DNA of 64,000 nt. Source: Hyphomonadaceae bacterium (lineage in GTDB: Bacteria > Pseudomonadota > Alphaproteobacteria > Caulobacterales > Hyphomonadaceae). The stretch covers positions 248,001-312,000 of the forward strand of contig JADKDU010000027.1 of assembly GCA_016714495.1 (NCBI GenBank), written 5' to 3'. This document shows positions 45,837-54,655 of this stretch, one piece after another (the stretch's first letter is position 1; each line of letters starts with the position of its first letter). Both the position numbers and the translations under genes were made by a program. The notes beneath the pieces were generated by a model, which was not told the DNA's origin, made no database searches, and saw only the letters and a list, made by a program, of their open reading frames with translations.

Positions 45837-46141
45837 CGCGGGGACCATGTATTCGCGATCGGCGGCAAAGAAAATGGTTTATGCGGGCGGGGGTGTCACA
45901 GCCTGGGAACGAGCAGGGGAAGGCTGGATTCCAAGGGAATCGAGCGATCCAGCTGGGTGTTTGTCCACAATTTAATTGGGGCCGGTAACCTGCCGGGTTG
46001 ATCGGTTCAGATTGCTGAAAATTGCTCCGATCCCGGTTTATGAGCCGAAACGCACGTTGGTTATCGTCCAACCCTGCCGCCAGTAGAGCGGCTCGAGCCA
46101 CGGGCATTTACCGCGGTTCGATCTCAGTAAGGGATGTGGTG
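45837..46141. other. Intergenic region between tRNA-Ser and rlpA
   Basis: About 305 bp serve as promoter space for the divergent tRNA-Ser and rlpA genes. A frame upstream of rlpA (from 46022) is open but lacks a ribosome site. No repeats or clear operators seen. Confidence 0.5.
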
Positions 46142-47215
46142 ATGGCAGGCGTCGGCAAGGTTCGCGTGGGTATCAGCGCGCGCATGGTCATGGGTGCGGC
46201 GATCCTAGCGACCGCCTTTACCGTTGGCGGGGCGGATGCGTCGTGGGCCCAGGGCCCTGCTCCGATTGTTTACAAATCATCGCCGGCGGCTACGCCGAAT
46301 GTGCGCCTCGAGAACCGCGTGGATGGGATGCCAATCGCCGTTGCGCTGCATGCGCCGATCCCGACCTTCGAGAATTCGCCGAATTCAGCTAATGCGTTCG
46401 ACCTGCGCCCAGGCGCGGTGAAAGCCTCCTTTGGCTCGGCCCCGATGTCGTCTGTTTCGCGCGCGGAAGCGCCGCGCGATCTGATTTCGTCAACCCCCGC
46501 GACGTTTGCCAAGCCTTATGCCGGCCCTCCCTATCAGGTCGCGGGCAAATGGTATGTGCCGGCCTACGAACCCAATTATGACGAAGTCGGCATTGCATCG
46601 TGGTACGGGCCTACCTTCCACGGCAAGGATTCGGCGTCAGGCGAAGTCTTCGACGAAATGGCGATGACGGCGGCCCACCCGACCCTGCCAATCCCCTCGT
46701 TGGTCCGCGTGACCAACCTCGAGAATGGCAAGCAGGTTACTGTGCGACTCAATGATCGTGGTCCGTTCATCGATGATCGCATCATCGACCTGTCGAAGGC
46801 TGCCGGCGCGGCGCTCGACCTGCACGGCAAAGGCACGGCCAAGGTTCGCGTCCAGTATGTCGGGCCTGCCCCCGCTGAAGCTAACGCGGCGCCGGTCCAG
46901 CCTGTCGTCCAGAAGATGACTATACGGGCCGAACCGATCGCGGCGGTGCGGCCGGCGATGGGTGTGCGCCCAGTTGCCGCGGTCAAGGGTTTTTTCCTAC
47001 AGGCTGGCTCGTTCGCCGATCTAGGCAATGCCAACACGCTGCGGGATCAGCTGCGTTCGACCGGTCCGGTGTCGATCGCCTCGGCGCAGGTGAATGGGAC
47101 GGAATTTTACCGGGTAATGGTTGGCCCGTGGGCTTCGCGCGACGATGCGGAGCTGGCTCAAGGGCGCCTCGCTGCCGCCGGAACACGGGCGCTCCTAGTC
47201 GCCAAGCTCGACTAG
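46142..47215 (+). CDS. rlpA: RlpA-like septal-ring lytic transglycosylase with SPOR domain
   Basis: RlpA cleaves denuded peptidoglycan at division sites. The 357-aa product has a signal peptide ending near SWAQ. The double-psi beta-barrel (GIASWYGPTFHGKDSASGE, MAMTAAHPTLPIPSLVRV, VRLNDRGPFIDDRIIDLS) contains the catalytic Asp of NDRGPF. A C-terminal SPOR domain (GFFLQAGSFADLGNANTL, YRVMVGPWASRDDAE) recruits it to septal murein. There is no lipobox Cys, so it may be periplasmic. ATG 46142 follows AAGGGATG. Confidence 0.92.
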   Translation: MAGVGKVRVGISARMVMGAAILATAFTVGGADASWAQGPAPIVYKSSPAATPNVRLENRVDGMPIAVALHAPIPTFENSPNSANAFDLRPGAVKASFGSAPMSSVSRAEAPRDLISSTPATFAKPYAGPPYQVAGKWYVPAYEPNYDEVGIASWYGPTFHGKDSASGEVFDEMAMTAAHPTLPIPSLVRVTNLENGKQVTVRLNDRGPFIDDRIIDLSKAAGAALDLHGKGTAKVRVQYVGPAPAEANAAPVQPVVQKMTIRAEPIAAVRPAMGVRPVAAVKGFFLQAGSFADLGNANTLRDQLRSTGPVSIASAQVNGTEFYRVMVGPWASRDDAELAQGRLAAAGTRALLVAKLD

Positions 47216-47367
47216 AAGACGGCGGGCGGAGCAGGGAAGCAGGGCAGGGATGTCCGCTACACCCCTCAGGCCTGCGATCAAACGCCTGTAAGCAGTGACT
47301 TTCTGGCGGTTGACGGAGCTACCCGAAGCGCCTTCTTGTGGGCGGATTCTCAAGGGAGTCTGCGCAC

Positions 47368-48552
47368 ATGCGCCACATCGCCGGAACCCTGCTTGCCGTT
47401 GCGCTCGTCGCGTCGTCAGCTGTCGCCCAGCCGCCGGCATCTCCGCCTGTTGCCGCACCCGATCCGACGGCGGCAATGACCGCAGATCCACTTAACACCA
47501 GCGCGACCTACGCCTTCATCATGGATGGCGATGGCGGCCTCCCGCTCTACTCCAAGCACGGCGACGAACCGATGATCCCGGCTTCAATGTCGAAGCTGAT
47601 GCTCTACTACATGACATTCGAGCGTCTGAAGGCCGGGCGACTGACGATGACAGACGAATTCACGGTCAGCGAGCACGCCTGGCGCACAGGCGGCGCCGGC
47701 ACCGATGGCTCGACCATGTTTTTGCCGCTCAACTCCAAGGCGTCGGTGCAGGACCTGCTCAAGGGCGCGATCATCGTGTCGGGCAATGATGCGTGCATCG
47801 TGCTAGCCGAAGGCCTTTTCGGCAGCGAGGAAGCGTACGCACGCGCCGCGACGGCGCGCGCCAAGGAACTGGGTATGACCGCCTCAACGTTCGCCAATGC
47901 GACCGGGCTGGATGCGCCAGGCCATCGGATGAGTGCGCACGACATCGCGCTGATATCGTTCCGCATCATCAAGGACTTCCCAGAATACTACCCGCTGTTC
48001 CGCGAGCCCGAATTCACGTTCAACAACACGCGTCAGTACAACCGCAACCCGCTGCTGCGCGAACTCGATGGCGCCGACGGCGTAAAGACAGGTCACTTGT
48101 CCGTCTCAGGTTATGGGCTAGTCGGATCGGCCATTCGCGAAGGAAAGCGGCGCATCATCGTGCTCAACGGACTAGCGAGCGAGACGGAGCGCAAGAAGGA
48201 AGGTCCGCGTGTCATGCGGTCTGCCTTTCTTGACTTCACAGCGTCGACGCTGGTGAACAAAGGCGCCGAGGTTGGCGTGGCTGATGTCTGGTTGGGCGAG
48301 CAGGAAAAAGTGTCGCTGATCGCAACCGAGAGCTATGCGACGGGGCTGCACATGGACGCGCTGCCGAAGATCAAGGGAACTTTGGTCTACAAATCGCCGC
48401 TGATGGCGCCGGTCAAGGAAGGCGATATTGTCGGCGAGCTGGTCGTCTCGGCGCCGGGTACGCCGGACAAGAAGATCCCGATTGCCGCCGGCAAGGCTGT
48501 CAACGAGTTGGGAATGATCGGCAAGGCGATGATGGGACTGAAAGGCGAGTAG
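47368..48552 (+). CDS. dacA: D-alanyl-D-alanine carboxypeptidase (PBP5/6 family)
   Basis: This 394-aa enzyme trims the terminal D-Ala of peptidoglycan stem peptides. The signal peptide ends at SAVAQ. Catalytic motifs of the serine penicillin-binding fold are SMSK near residue 74 (nucleophile), SGN near 137 and KTGH near 240. A C-terminal PBP5-type domain ends in an amphipathic stretch (NELGMIGKAMMGLKGE) that could anchor it to the membrane. ATG 47368 has AGGGAG upstream. tmk follows after 2 nt. Confidence 0.92.
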   Translation: MRHIAGTLLAVALVASSAVAQPPASPPVAAPDPTAAMTADPLNTSATYAFIMDGDGGLPLYSKHGDEPMIPASMSKLMLYYMTFERLKAGRLTMTDEFTVSEHAWRTGGAGTDGSTMFLPLNSKASVQDLLKGAIIVSGNDACIVLAEGLFGSEEAYARAATARAKELGMTASTFANATGLDAPGHRMSAHDIALISFRIIKDFPEYYPLFREPEFTFNNTRQYNRNPLLRELDGADGVKTGHLSVSGYGLVGSAIREGKRRIIVLNGLASETERKKEGPRVMRSAFLDFTASTLVNKGAEVGVADVWLGEQEKVSLIATESYATGLHMDALPKIKGTLVYKSPLMAPVKEGDIVGELVVSAPGTPDKKIPIAAGKAVNELGMIGKAMMGLKGE

Positions 48553-48554
48553 GT

Positions 48555-49199
48555 TTGGCTAGGCGAGGCCGGTTCATCACTCTGGAAGGAGGCGAGGGCG
48601 TAGGGAAATCGACGCTGGCTGCCGCTCTGGAGGCGCGTCTTGCTGCTCGCGGTGTGAAAGCGGTGCGGACGCGCGAACCCGGCGGCACGCCAGGCGCAGA
48701 GGCGATCAGGCGGCTAATCCTGAGCCCGCCCACAGAAGTGACCGGCTGGGAGCCTATCGCTGAAACCTTGCTGTTCTATGCAGCGCGCACCGATCACTTG
48801 GACAAGTTGATCCGCCCCGCGCTGGCGGCAGGAAGCTGGGTGATTTGCGATCGTTTTTCAGATTCGACACGCGCCTATCAGGCGGCGGCGGGCCGCGTCC
48901 CCAGCGAGCACATCGAGACGCTTGATCGGATCTGCGTTGGCGACACGACGCCGGATCTCACGCTGGTGCTTGACCTGCCCCTGCTTATGGCGCGGCGCCG
49001 GATGACGGCTCGCGCCAACGACAAGGACGCGATCGAGTCACGTGTCGTCAGTTATCATGAGGCTGTCCATAAGGCGTTCCTCGATATCGCACGCGCAAAT
49101 CCGCAACGCTGTATCGTGCTTGATGCTTCGCTCGCGGCAGACGCGCTTGCGGATGCTGCGGTGGCCGCGATCGATGCGCGCATTGGCGGAGATGGCTGA
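48555..49199 (+). CDS. tmk: Thymidylate kinase
   Basis: Tmk phosphorylates dTMP to dTDP. The 214-aa protein has the P-loop FITLEGGEGVGKSTLAAALE, the DR(F/Y) motif ICDRFSDSTRAYQAAAG and the LID region ARRRMTARAND. A TTG start at 48555 fits the family length. Its stop overlaps holB (TGATG). Confidence 0.94.
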   Translation: MARRGRFITLEGGEGVGKSTLAAALEARLAARGVKAVRTREPGGTPGAEAIRRLILSPPTEVTGWEPIAETLLFYAARTDHLDKLIRPALAAGSWVICDRFSDSTRAYQAAAGRVPSEHIETLDRICVGDTTPDLTLVLDLPLLMARRRMTARANDKDAIESRVVSYHEAVHKAFLDIARANPQRCIVLDASLAADALADAAVAAIDARIGGDG

Positions 49200-50170
49200 T
49201 GGATGTGGCGCCGAACGAGCTTGGGCATGTTATCGGACACGCGATTGCAAAGCATGAGTTCCTGTCAGCCGTTAGCTCCAGCAAGCTGCACCATGGCTGG
49301 CTGCTGCGTGGCTCGCGCGGCGTCGGCAAGGCGCGACTGGCGCTGCAGTTTGCGATGCATCTGCTGGGGAATGGCGACGGTCAGCTTTCAGCGACGGCGG
49401 AGAGTCCTGTTGGACGACTCGTCGTGGCCGGCAGCCATCCCGATCTGCGCGTGATCCGTCGACCGACCGACGACAAGGGAAAGCGAAAGTCCGAGATACC
49501 TGTCGACAGCGTGCGTGAGCTGTCAGAGTTCTTCGCGATGCGTCCAGCGATGGGCGGATGGCGCGTTGCGATCATTGATGCGGTCGACGAGATGAATCGT
49601 CACGGCGAGAATGCGATCCTAAAGACGCTTGAAGAGCCGCCAAATCGCGCCGTGCTGTTCCTGATTTCGCATGGCGAGCAATTGCTGTTGCCGACTGTCC
49701 GTAGCCGTTGCCGCGTCCTGCGGTGTGGCGCGCTTAGCGAGCACGAGACGATGTCGGCGCTGGCGCAGGCTGGCGTGACGGGTGCGCGTGCTGATGAGGT
49801 GGCGCGCATAGCGCCCGGCCGTCCTGGGCGCGCGCTGGAGCTTGAGAATGCTGACGCTGGCGCTGTGGCGGATGCGATCTCGAATGCCGTTCGAAATCTT
49901 GCCGGGTCGGATGCGCGCGGCCTTCATACGGCTCTGTCGCAGGCTTCCAGGAGCGATGCATCGATGGCGGCCGCCATGGAGTCGTTGCGCATCAGCTTGC
50001 AGAAGCGAGCGACGCGCGAGAGCGATCCTGTATTGGCTGGCGACTGGGCTGAATGCGCACTCGACGTGATGCGAATTGACGCCGAGGCGCAGGCCTTGAA
50101 TCAGGATCGCGCGCAGACGATCGCGGCTGCGCTGTGGCGCGTCGCGCGTCTTGCCCGCGCAGGCGCCTGA
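49199..50170 (+). CDS. holB: DNA polymerase III delta' subunit
   Basis: HolB is part of the clamp loader. The 323-aa protein opens VIGHAIAKHEFLSAVSSSK, with the degenerate P-loop LLRGSRGVGKARLALQFA and the sensor region IIDAVDEMNRHGENAILKTL. EEPPNRAVLFLISHGEQLLL and TVRSRCRVLRC, the SRC arginine-finger motif, follow. tmk-holB-tatD order is standard. Confidence 0.93.
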   Translation: MDVAPNELGHVIGHAIAKHEFLSAVSSSKLHHGWLLRGSRGVGKARLALQFAMHLLGNGDGQLSATAESPVGRLVVAGSHPDLRVIRRPTDDKGKRKSEIPVDSVRELSEFFAMRPAMGGWRVAIIDAVDEMNRHGENAILKTLEEPPNRAVLFLISHGEQLLLPTVRSRCRVLRCGALSEHETMSALAQAGVTGARADEVARIAPGRPGRALELENADAGAVADAISNAVRNLAGSDARGLHTALSQASRSDASMAAAMESLRISLQKRATRESDPVLAGDWAECALDVMRIDAEAQALNQDRAQTIAAALWRVARLARAGA

Positions 50171-50171
50171 C

Positions 50172-50948
50172 ATGCTGTTCGATACGCACGTCAATCTGCA
50201 TGCGGAGCAATTCGCCGACGACGTCGAAGATGTTCTCGCGCGTGCGCGTGCGGCGGGCGTCACGCGCTTCGTGACAGTCTGCGATCGGCTCGACCGCTAT
50301 CCGGCTGTCCGCGCGATAGCTGAAGCAAACGATGACATCACGTGTACGGTCGGCGTCCATCCGCACTATGCGAAGGACTACTGGTCACTTGAAGCGAAGA
50401 CGCTCGTGGACGAGGCGCGCCATTCGAAAATAGTGGGCATTGGCGAGACCGGACTCGACCAGCATTATGGCTACAGCGACATCATCTTGCAGGAGCGCAG
50501 TTTCGTGGAGCACATTCACGCGGCGCGCGAGACCGGCTTGCTGCTGGTTGTGCATACGCGGGAGGCGGATGATCTCACGGGCGATATCCTCGAGCGTGAA
50601 TTCAAGCGCGGGCCATTTCGGATCCTGATGCACTGCTATACGAGCGGCGCACGACTGGCGCAGCGTGCGATGGATCTCGGCGCGAGCTTCTCAGTTTCTG
50701 GGATACTGTCGTTCAAAGCCGCCACCGACGTACGTGAAGTAATGAGCAAAGTGCCGCTTGAGCGGATCGTCCTCGAAACCGATTGTCCGTATCTCGCGCC
50801 GGCGCCGTATCGCGGCCGGCGGAACGAACCGGCGTATCTAGTAGACGTGTGCCGCGCCTTCGCCGATCATCGCAGCATGACCTTCGAGGACGCGGCCAGG
50901 CTGACCACCGCCAACGCCATCCAGCTATTCCAGCGGGCGGCGACATGA
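50172..50948 (+). CDS. tatD: TatD family metal-dependent deoxyribonuclease
   Basis: This 258-aa TIM-barrel hydrolase has a metal site FDTHVNLH (HxNxH in place of the usual HxHxH/DxH). It also has VGVHPHY, IVGIGETGLDQHY (Glu ligand), LVVHTREADD, LMHCYTSG and the final Asp in VLETDCPYLAP. ATG 50172 starts MLFDTHVNLH directly after holB. In the first motif Asn-Leu-His follows the His of DTH, as in other TatD members. Its stop overlaps the next gene (ATGA). Confidence 0.92.
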   Translation: MLFDTHVNLHAEQFADDVEDVLARARAAGVTRFVTVCDRLDRYPAVRAIAEANDDITCTVGVHPHYAKDYWSLEAKTLVDEARHSKIVGIGETGLDQHYGYSDIILQERSFVEHIHAARETGLLLVVHTREADDLTGDILEREFKRGPFRILMHCYTSGARLAQRAMDLGASFSVSGILSFKAATDVREVMSKVPLERIVLETDCPYLAPAPYRGRRNEPAYLVDVCRAFADHRSMTFEDAARLTTANAIQLFQRAAT

Positions 50949-51775
50949 ACGCGGCCGGGCCAAAGGGCAGGTTGCAGATCCGCATTCTTGGCTGCGGTTC
51001 GTCCGGTGGGGTTCCGCGCATTGGCAATGATTGGGGGGTCTGTGACCCGGCCGAGCCGCGGAACCGGCGCTCACGGTGCTCGATCCTGGTCCGCTCCTGG
51101 ACGCCTGGCGCAACGGAGCCGACGCTGGTGCTGATCGACACGGCGCCGGACATGCGCGACCAGCTTCTGGCGGCCCGGATCAACCGGATCGACGCCGTGC
51201 TGCTGTCCCATGAGCATGCTGACCAGTGCCACGGGATCGATGATCTCAGGGCGTTGGTGATCCGCCACCGCCGGCGGATGCCGGTTCACATGGACCAGGT
51301 GACCGGCGATATCGTGGGTCAACGTTTCGCGTACTGCTTCGAGGGCGCGGGCGGCTATCCGGCTATCTTGGAGAAGAACGTGGACTTGGAGGACGGGCAG
51401 GTCACCCGGATCGACGGGCCGGGCGGGCCTGTGGATATCCTAGCGCTGGCGCAGGACCATGGCGGGATCCCATCGCTGGGATTCCGGATCAGATCCTTTG
51501 CCTATTGCAACGATGTGGTGAGGCTGCCGGAGACGACGTTGGAGCGGCTGGCTGGGCTCGATACGTTCGTGATCGATGCGCTGCGCTACACGGCGCATCC
51601 GACGCATGCGAGCGTCTCACAGGCCTTGGCCTGGATCGAGCGGTTGAAGCCCAGGCGCTCAGTTCTGACGAACCTCCATGTCGATCTGGATTACGCAACG
51701 CTAAGGGCGGAGCTCCCGGCGGGCGTTGAGCCCGCACATGACGGACTCGAACTGGAAGTTGCGCCAGATGCTTGA
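50945..51775 (+). CDS. PhnP-like metallo-beta-lactamase-fold hydrolase
   Basis: This 276-aa protein has LGCGSSGGVPRIGNDWG and CDPAEPRNRRSRCSILV, typical of PhnP-related phosphodiesterases. The metal motif is SHEHADQCHGIDDLR, with Gln where HxHxDH has its last His. Further His ligands are in LAQDHGG, TAHPTHAS and LTNLHVDLDY. The tatD-MBL pairing is common in Alphaproteobacteria. The exact substrate, perhaps a cyclic phosphodiester, is inferred. Confidence 0.85.
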   Translation: MNAAGPKGRLQIRILGCGSSGGVPRIGNDWGVCDPAEPRNRRSRCSILVRSWTPGATEPTLVLIDTAPDMRDQLLAARINRIDAVLLSHEHADQCHGIDDLRALVIRHRRRMPVHMDQVTGDIVGQRFAYCFEGAGGYPAILEKNVDLEDGQVTRIDGPGGPVDILALAQDHGGIPSLGFRIRSFAYCNDVVRLPETTLERLAGLDTFVIDALRYTAHPTHASVSQALAWIERLKPRRSVLTNLHVDLDYATLRAELPAGVEPAHDGLELEVAPDA

Positions 51776-51840
51776 TTTCAGTCCAATTCGTATTGCCCAT
51801 AATGTTGATTATGCGACTTGTGCATATGGGGGCGATGGCG

Positions 51841-52719
51841 ATGCCTGATCCGGCCACGAGGAAATCCAGCGGCGGCAACAACCCGTCCAGGGATCGGTCC
51901 CTCCCCTCATCAGGGGATCCATGGCGCGATTTGGTGACGTTAATGGCTCGGCTGCGGACGCCCGGAACTGGATGTCCTTGGGACATCGAACAGACATTCG
52001 AGACCATCGCGCCGTATACGATTGAGGAGGCCTATGAGGTCGCCGACGCCATCGAGCGGAAGGACATGGGGGAGCTGAAAGGAGAGCTGGGCGATCTGCT
52101 GTTCCAGTCGGTGTTTCACGCCCGGATGGCTGAGGAAGCCGGCCACTTCACGATTGATGACGTTGTGCGGTCTCTGGTCGACAAGATGGTCGATCGCCAT
52201 CCGCATGTCTTTGGCGACACGGTTATCCACAATGCGGCCGCCCAAACCGGCGCCTGGGAGGTCATGAAGGCAGCCGAGCGGGCTAGGAAGGCTGAACGCG
52301 TCACGGACGGTCCGGCGAGCGCGTTGGACGGCGTGGCGCTGGCGCTGCCGGCGCTGATGCGGGCGGAGAAGCTGACCAAGCGGGCTGGTCGCGTTGGCTT
52401 TGATTGGCCGGCGCCGGGGCCGGTACTGGAGAAACTGCGGGAGGAGATCGGCGAACTCGAGGAGGCGCTCGCTGCGCCGGTGAAGAAACAGGCGCATATC
52501 GCCGAGGAGCTGGGCGATATGCTGTTCGTGGTGGCTAACCTTTGCCGGAAGCTGTCGGTCGATCCGGAAGAGGCGCTTCGCAACGCCAACGCAAAGTTTG
52601 TGAAACGATTTGCTGGTATGGAAGCATTGGCCCGATCACGCGGACAGGACTTCGCCAGTCTCACATTGGACGAACAGGAAGCGCTCTGGACGGACGTGAA
52701 GAAGGCCGAGCGGGCCTAG
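51841..52719 (+). CDS. mazG: Nucleoside triphosphate pyrophosphohydrolase MazG
   Basis: MazG hydrolyses NTPs, including ppGpp-related and aberrant nucleotides, to monophosphates. The product of about 292 aa has two MazG domains. The first has LRTPGTGCPWDIEQTFETIA and the EExxE-type metal motif (TIEEAYEVADAIE, ELGDLLFQ). The second has KLREEIGELEEALA and EELGDMLFVVANLCRK. Starts at 51826, 51835 and 51841 are all in frame; 51841 is best placed after GGGGGCG. It ends with a 4-nt convergent overlap with the mocA-like gene. Confidence 0.93.
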   Translation: MPDPATRKSSGGNNPSRDRSLPSSGDPWRDLVTLMARLRTPGTGCPWDIEQTFETIAPYTIEEAYEVADAIERKDMGELKGELGDLLFQSVFHARMAEEAGHFTIDDVVRSLVDKMVDRHPHVFGDTVIHNAAAQTGAWEVMKAAERARKAERVTDGPASALDGVALALPALMRAEKLTKRAGRVGFDWPAPGPVLEKLREEIGELEEALAAPVKKQAHIAEELGDMLFVVANLCRKLSVDPEEALRNANAKFVKRFAGMEALARSRGQDFASLTLDEQEALWTDVKKAERA

Positions 52720-53438
52720 CGGCGCGCTGCGCCGAAGCCGACGCCGCCTACCCGCTGCTGGCTGAGGTCGATGGGAGCAAGTTCAATTTCATCCACCGGC
52801 TCGTCGGCGCGGCGCGGATTGTCGTGCCGTTCACGAATTTCGAGCTGGCGGCGCGCCAAGTCGAGTTCTTCCTTCGTGTCGACGTCGAGCAGCAGCGGCG
52901 CGGGCGCGCCAAAGCCTACCACGTTGAAGCCACCCTGCCCGATAATCCGTTTGGCGCCGTCGTCTCCGTCGAGCGCCGCGAGCTGTTCGAATGTGGCGGG
53001 GCCGAACGCCGTCGGTGGACGCACGCCACCGCCGCCCCCGGAGTGCACGATGTCCACGCCATTGCCGAGACGCTCCATGACGCCTTCAAGCACCCATGGT
53101 TCGACAAACGGCATGTCGCCCATGACGAGCAGGATTGCGTCGGGTTTGAATTGGAGCGCGACATTGACGCCGACAGCGATCGAATGACCGAGCCCGAGCT
53201 TGGGCTTCTTGTTGATCGCAATCACGAAGCGCTTGATCAGGTGTTCGCCGATCGCGGGCCTGTCTGACGGACAAACGGCTACGCGCGCCAGCGGACTGAG
53301 TTGAGCGATCATGTCAGCGACGTGCTCGACCAGCGGCTTTCCGCCGAGGTCGGCAAGCATCTTGTCGTGACGACCATAGCGGCGCGACAGGCCCGACGCG
53401 AGCATGACGATAGCCGTGCGGTTCATGGGCGCGCTCAT
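52716..53438 (-). CDS. MocA/MobA-like molybdenum cofactor nucleotidyltransferase
   Basis: This 240-aa NTP-transferase opens VMLASGLSRRYGRHDKMLAD. The usual LAAGxSxRxGxxKxL motif is varied, with Ser in place of Gly after Ala. It then has DAILLVMGDMPFV, the metal-binding MGDMP motif, and PTAFGPATFEQLAALDGDDG, the MocA hallmark. It overlaps xdhC by ATGA, and this pair normally equips a xanthine dehydrogenase-family enzyme with cytosine-type cofactor. Confidence 0.85.
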   Translation of the reverse strand: MSAPMNRTAIVMLASGLSRRYGRHDKMLADLGGKPLVEHVADMIAQLSPLARVAVCPSDRPAIGEHLIKRFVIAINKKPKLGLGHSIAVGVNVALQFKPDAILLVMGDMPFVEPWVLEGVMERLGNGVDIVHSGGGGGVRPPTAFGPATFEQLAALDGDDGAKRIIGQGGFNVVGFGAPAPLLLDVDTKEELDLARRQLEIRERHDNPRRADEPVDEIELAPIDLSQQRVGGVGFGAARR

Positions 53439-54412
53439 GGCGTCGCTCCACCAGTCGACGTCGTGGCGGCGGTCCGTACCTTGACGATCTCAGCCAACGC
53501 CGAGACTGCGAGCGAGCGCGGATCCTGCGATGTGAAGAGGCCGATTGGCCCTTTGAGCCGCGCGATGTCATCCGGGCCGGCGCCCAATTCACGCAACGTT
53601 TCGACCCGACGTTGTTGGGTCTGACGCGAACCAAGCGCTCCGACATAAAACGCCGGACTGCGCAGCGCATCCAGCAGCAGCGGCGCTTCCCATTCGTGTT
53701 CGTGGAACAGGCACGCAACCGCCGTATGCGCATCGAGCGGCAATTTCGGCGCCGCGCGCGGCACCGTCAGCTGAATTAGCTGATCGGCATAGGGGCGGCA
53801 GAATTCAAGCGTCGCGGGCTCCTGGCTCGCAACGACGAGTTCGACGTCGGCCGTCTGGGCCAGCTGGCTCATCGCCACGATCTCCCATCCACGCCCCGCC
53901 AGCACGATCCGGAGTTTCGGGTCAAAGCGCCGGACGAACTCGCCGGGCTTTGCCTGAACAGTCTGCTCCTCGAGCCGCAACGACGAGCGCGTCGACGCCG
54001 GATCGAACAACAGCGAGAAGCTATGACGTGCGCGGCCAAGTGCAATCGCGCGTTGCAGCACCTCACGGTCCACATGCACGTCGACATAGAGATCGATCCC
54101 GCCTCCGCACGGCAATTGTACATCAAGGTAAGGCGAGCCCGTACCATAGCGTAGCGTGCGATTTGCGCCTTCTTTCATGGCGATTTGGGCTTCTTCCGTC
54201 AGCGCCTGCTCAAGGCAGCCGCCGGATATGCTGCCCGCGAAACGTTTGTCGTCCGACACGGCCAGCTGTGCGCCCAAAGGCCGCGAGAACGGTCCGTCGA
54301 GCGAAACGATGGTTATCAGCGCAGCCGGACGGCCCGCGGCCAGCTCGGTCTCGGCAAAAGCCAGTACATCGAGATCGCCCGTGAGGCCGGGAGGCAGAAG
54401 GCGATCGCTCAT
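53435..54412 (-). CDS. xdhC: XdhC/CoxI family molybdenum-enzyme maturation factor
   Basis: XdhC binds sulfurated molybdenum cofactor and inserts it into xanthine dehydrogenase-like enzymes. The 325-aa protein has the N-terminal XdhC/CoxI motif FAGSISGGCLEQALTEEAQ, with the conserved GGC. It also has QLPCGGGIDLYV and a Rossmann-like C-terminal domain (RIVLAGRGWEIVAMSQLA, FYVGALGSRQTQQRR). It is upstream of, and coupled to, the mocA-like gene. No molybdenum hydroxylase gene is in the window. Confidence 0.9.
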   Translation of the reverse strand: MSDRLLPPGLTGDLDVLAFAETELAAGRPAALITIVSLDGPFSRPLGAQLAVSDDKRFAGSISGGCLEQALTEEAQIAMKEGANRTLRYGTGSPYLDVQLPCGGGIDLYVDVHVDREVLQRAIALGRARHSFSLLFDPASTRSSLRLEEQTVQAKPGEFVRRFDPKLRIVLAGRGWEIVAMSQLAQTADVELVVASQEPATLEFCRPYADQLIQLTVPRAAPKLPLDAHTAVACLFHEHEWEAPLLLDALRSPAFYVGALGSRQTQQRRVETLRELGAGPDDIARLKGPIGLFTSQDPRSLAVSALAEIVKVRTAATTSTGGATP

Positions 54413-54655
54413 GACGCAGCGACTTGCAGGGGCAGCAGTTCAGTCACGTCTTGATCTCCGGCGGATAGACCCGCCGACTCGGGTCGTCCGCTCTATTGCA
54501 GGTGCAGCCATGGCTCATCGCCAGCTTTTCTGGCTTACCGCTCGCGCTGCCCCTTGCCTCCCCATTGGCAACGGGCCTAGCGCTTGTGGAATTTGGTAAC
54601 GGCGTTGGCCCACACGGTCAACGCAGTCGACCCTTTAGCTATCGGGCCAGAAGCG

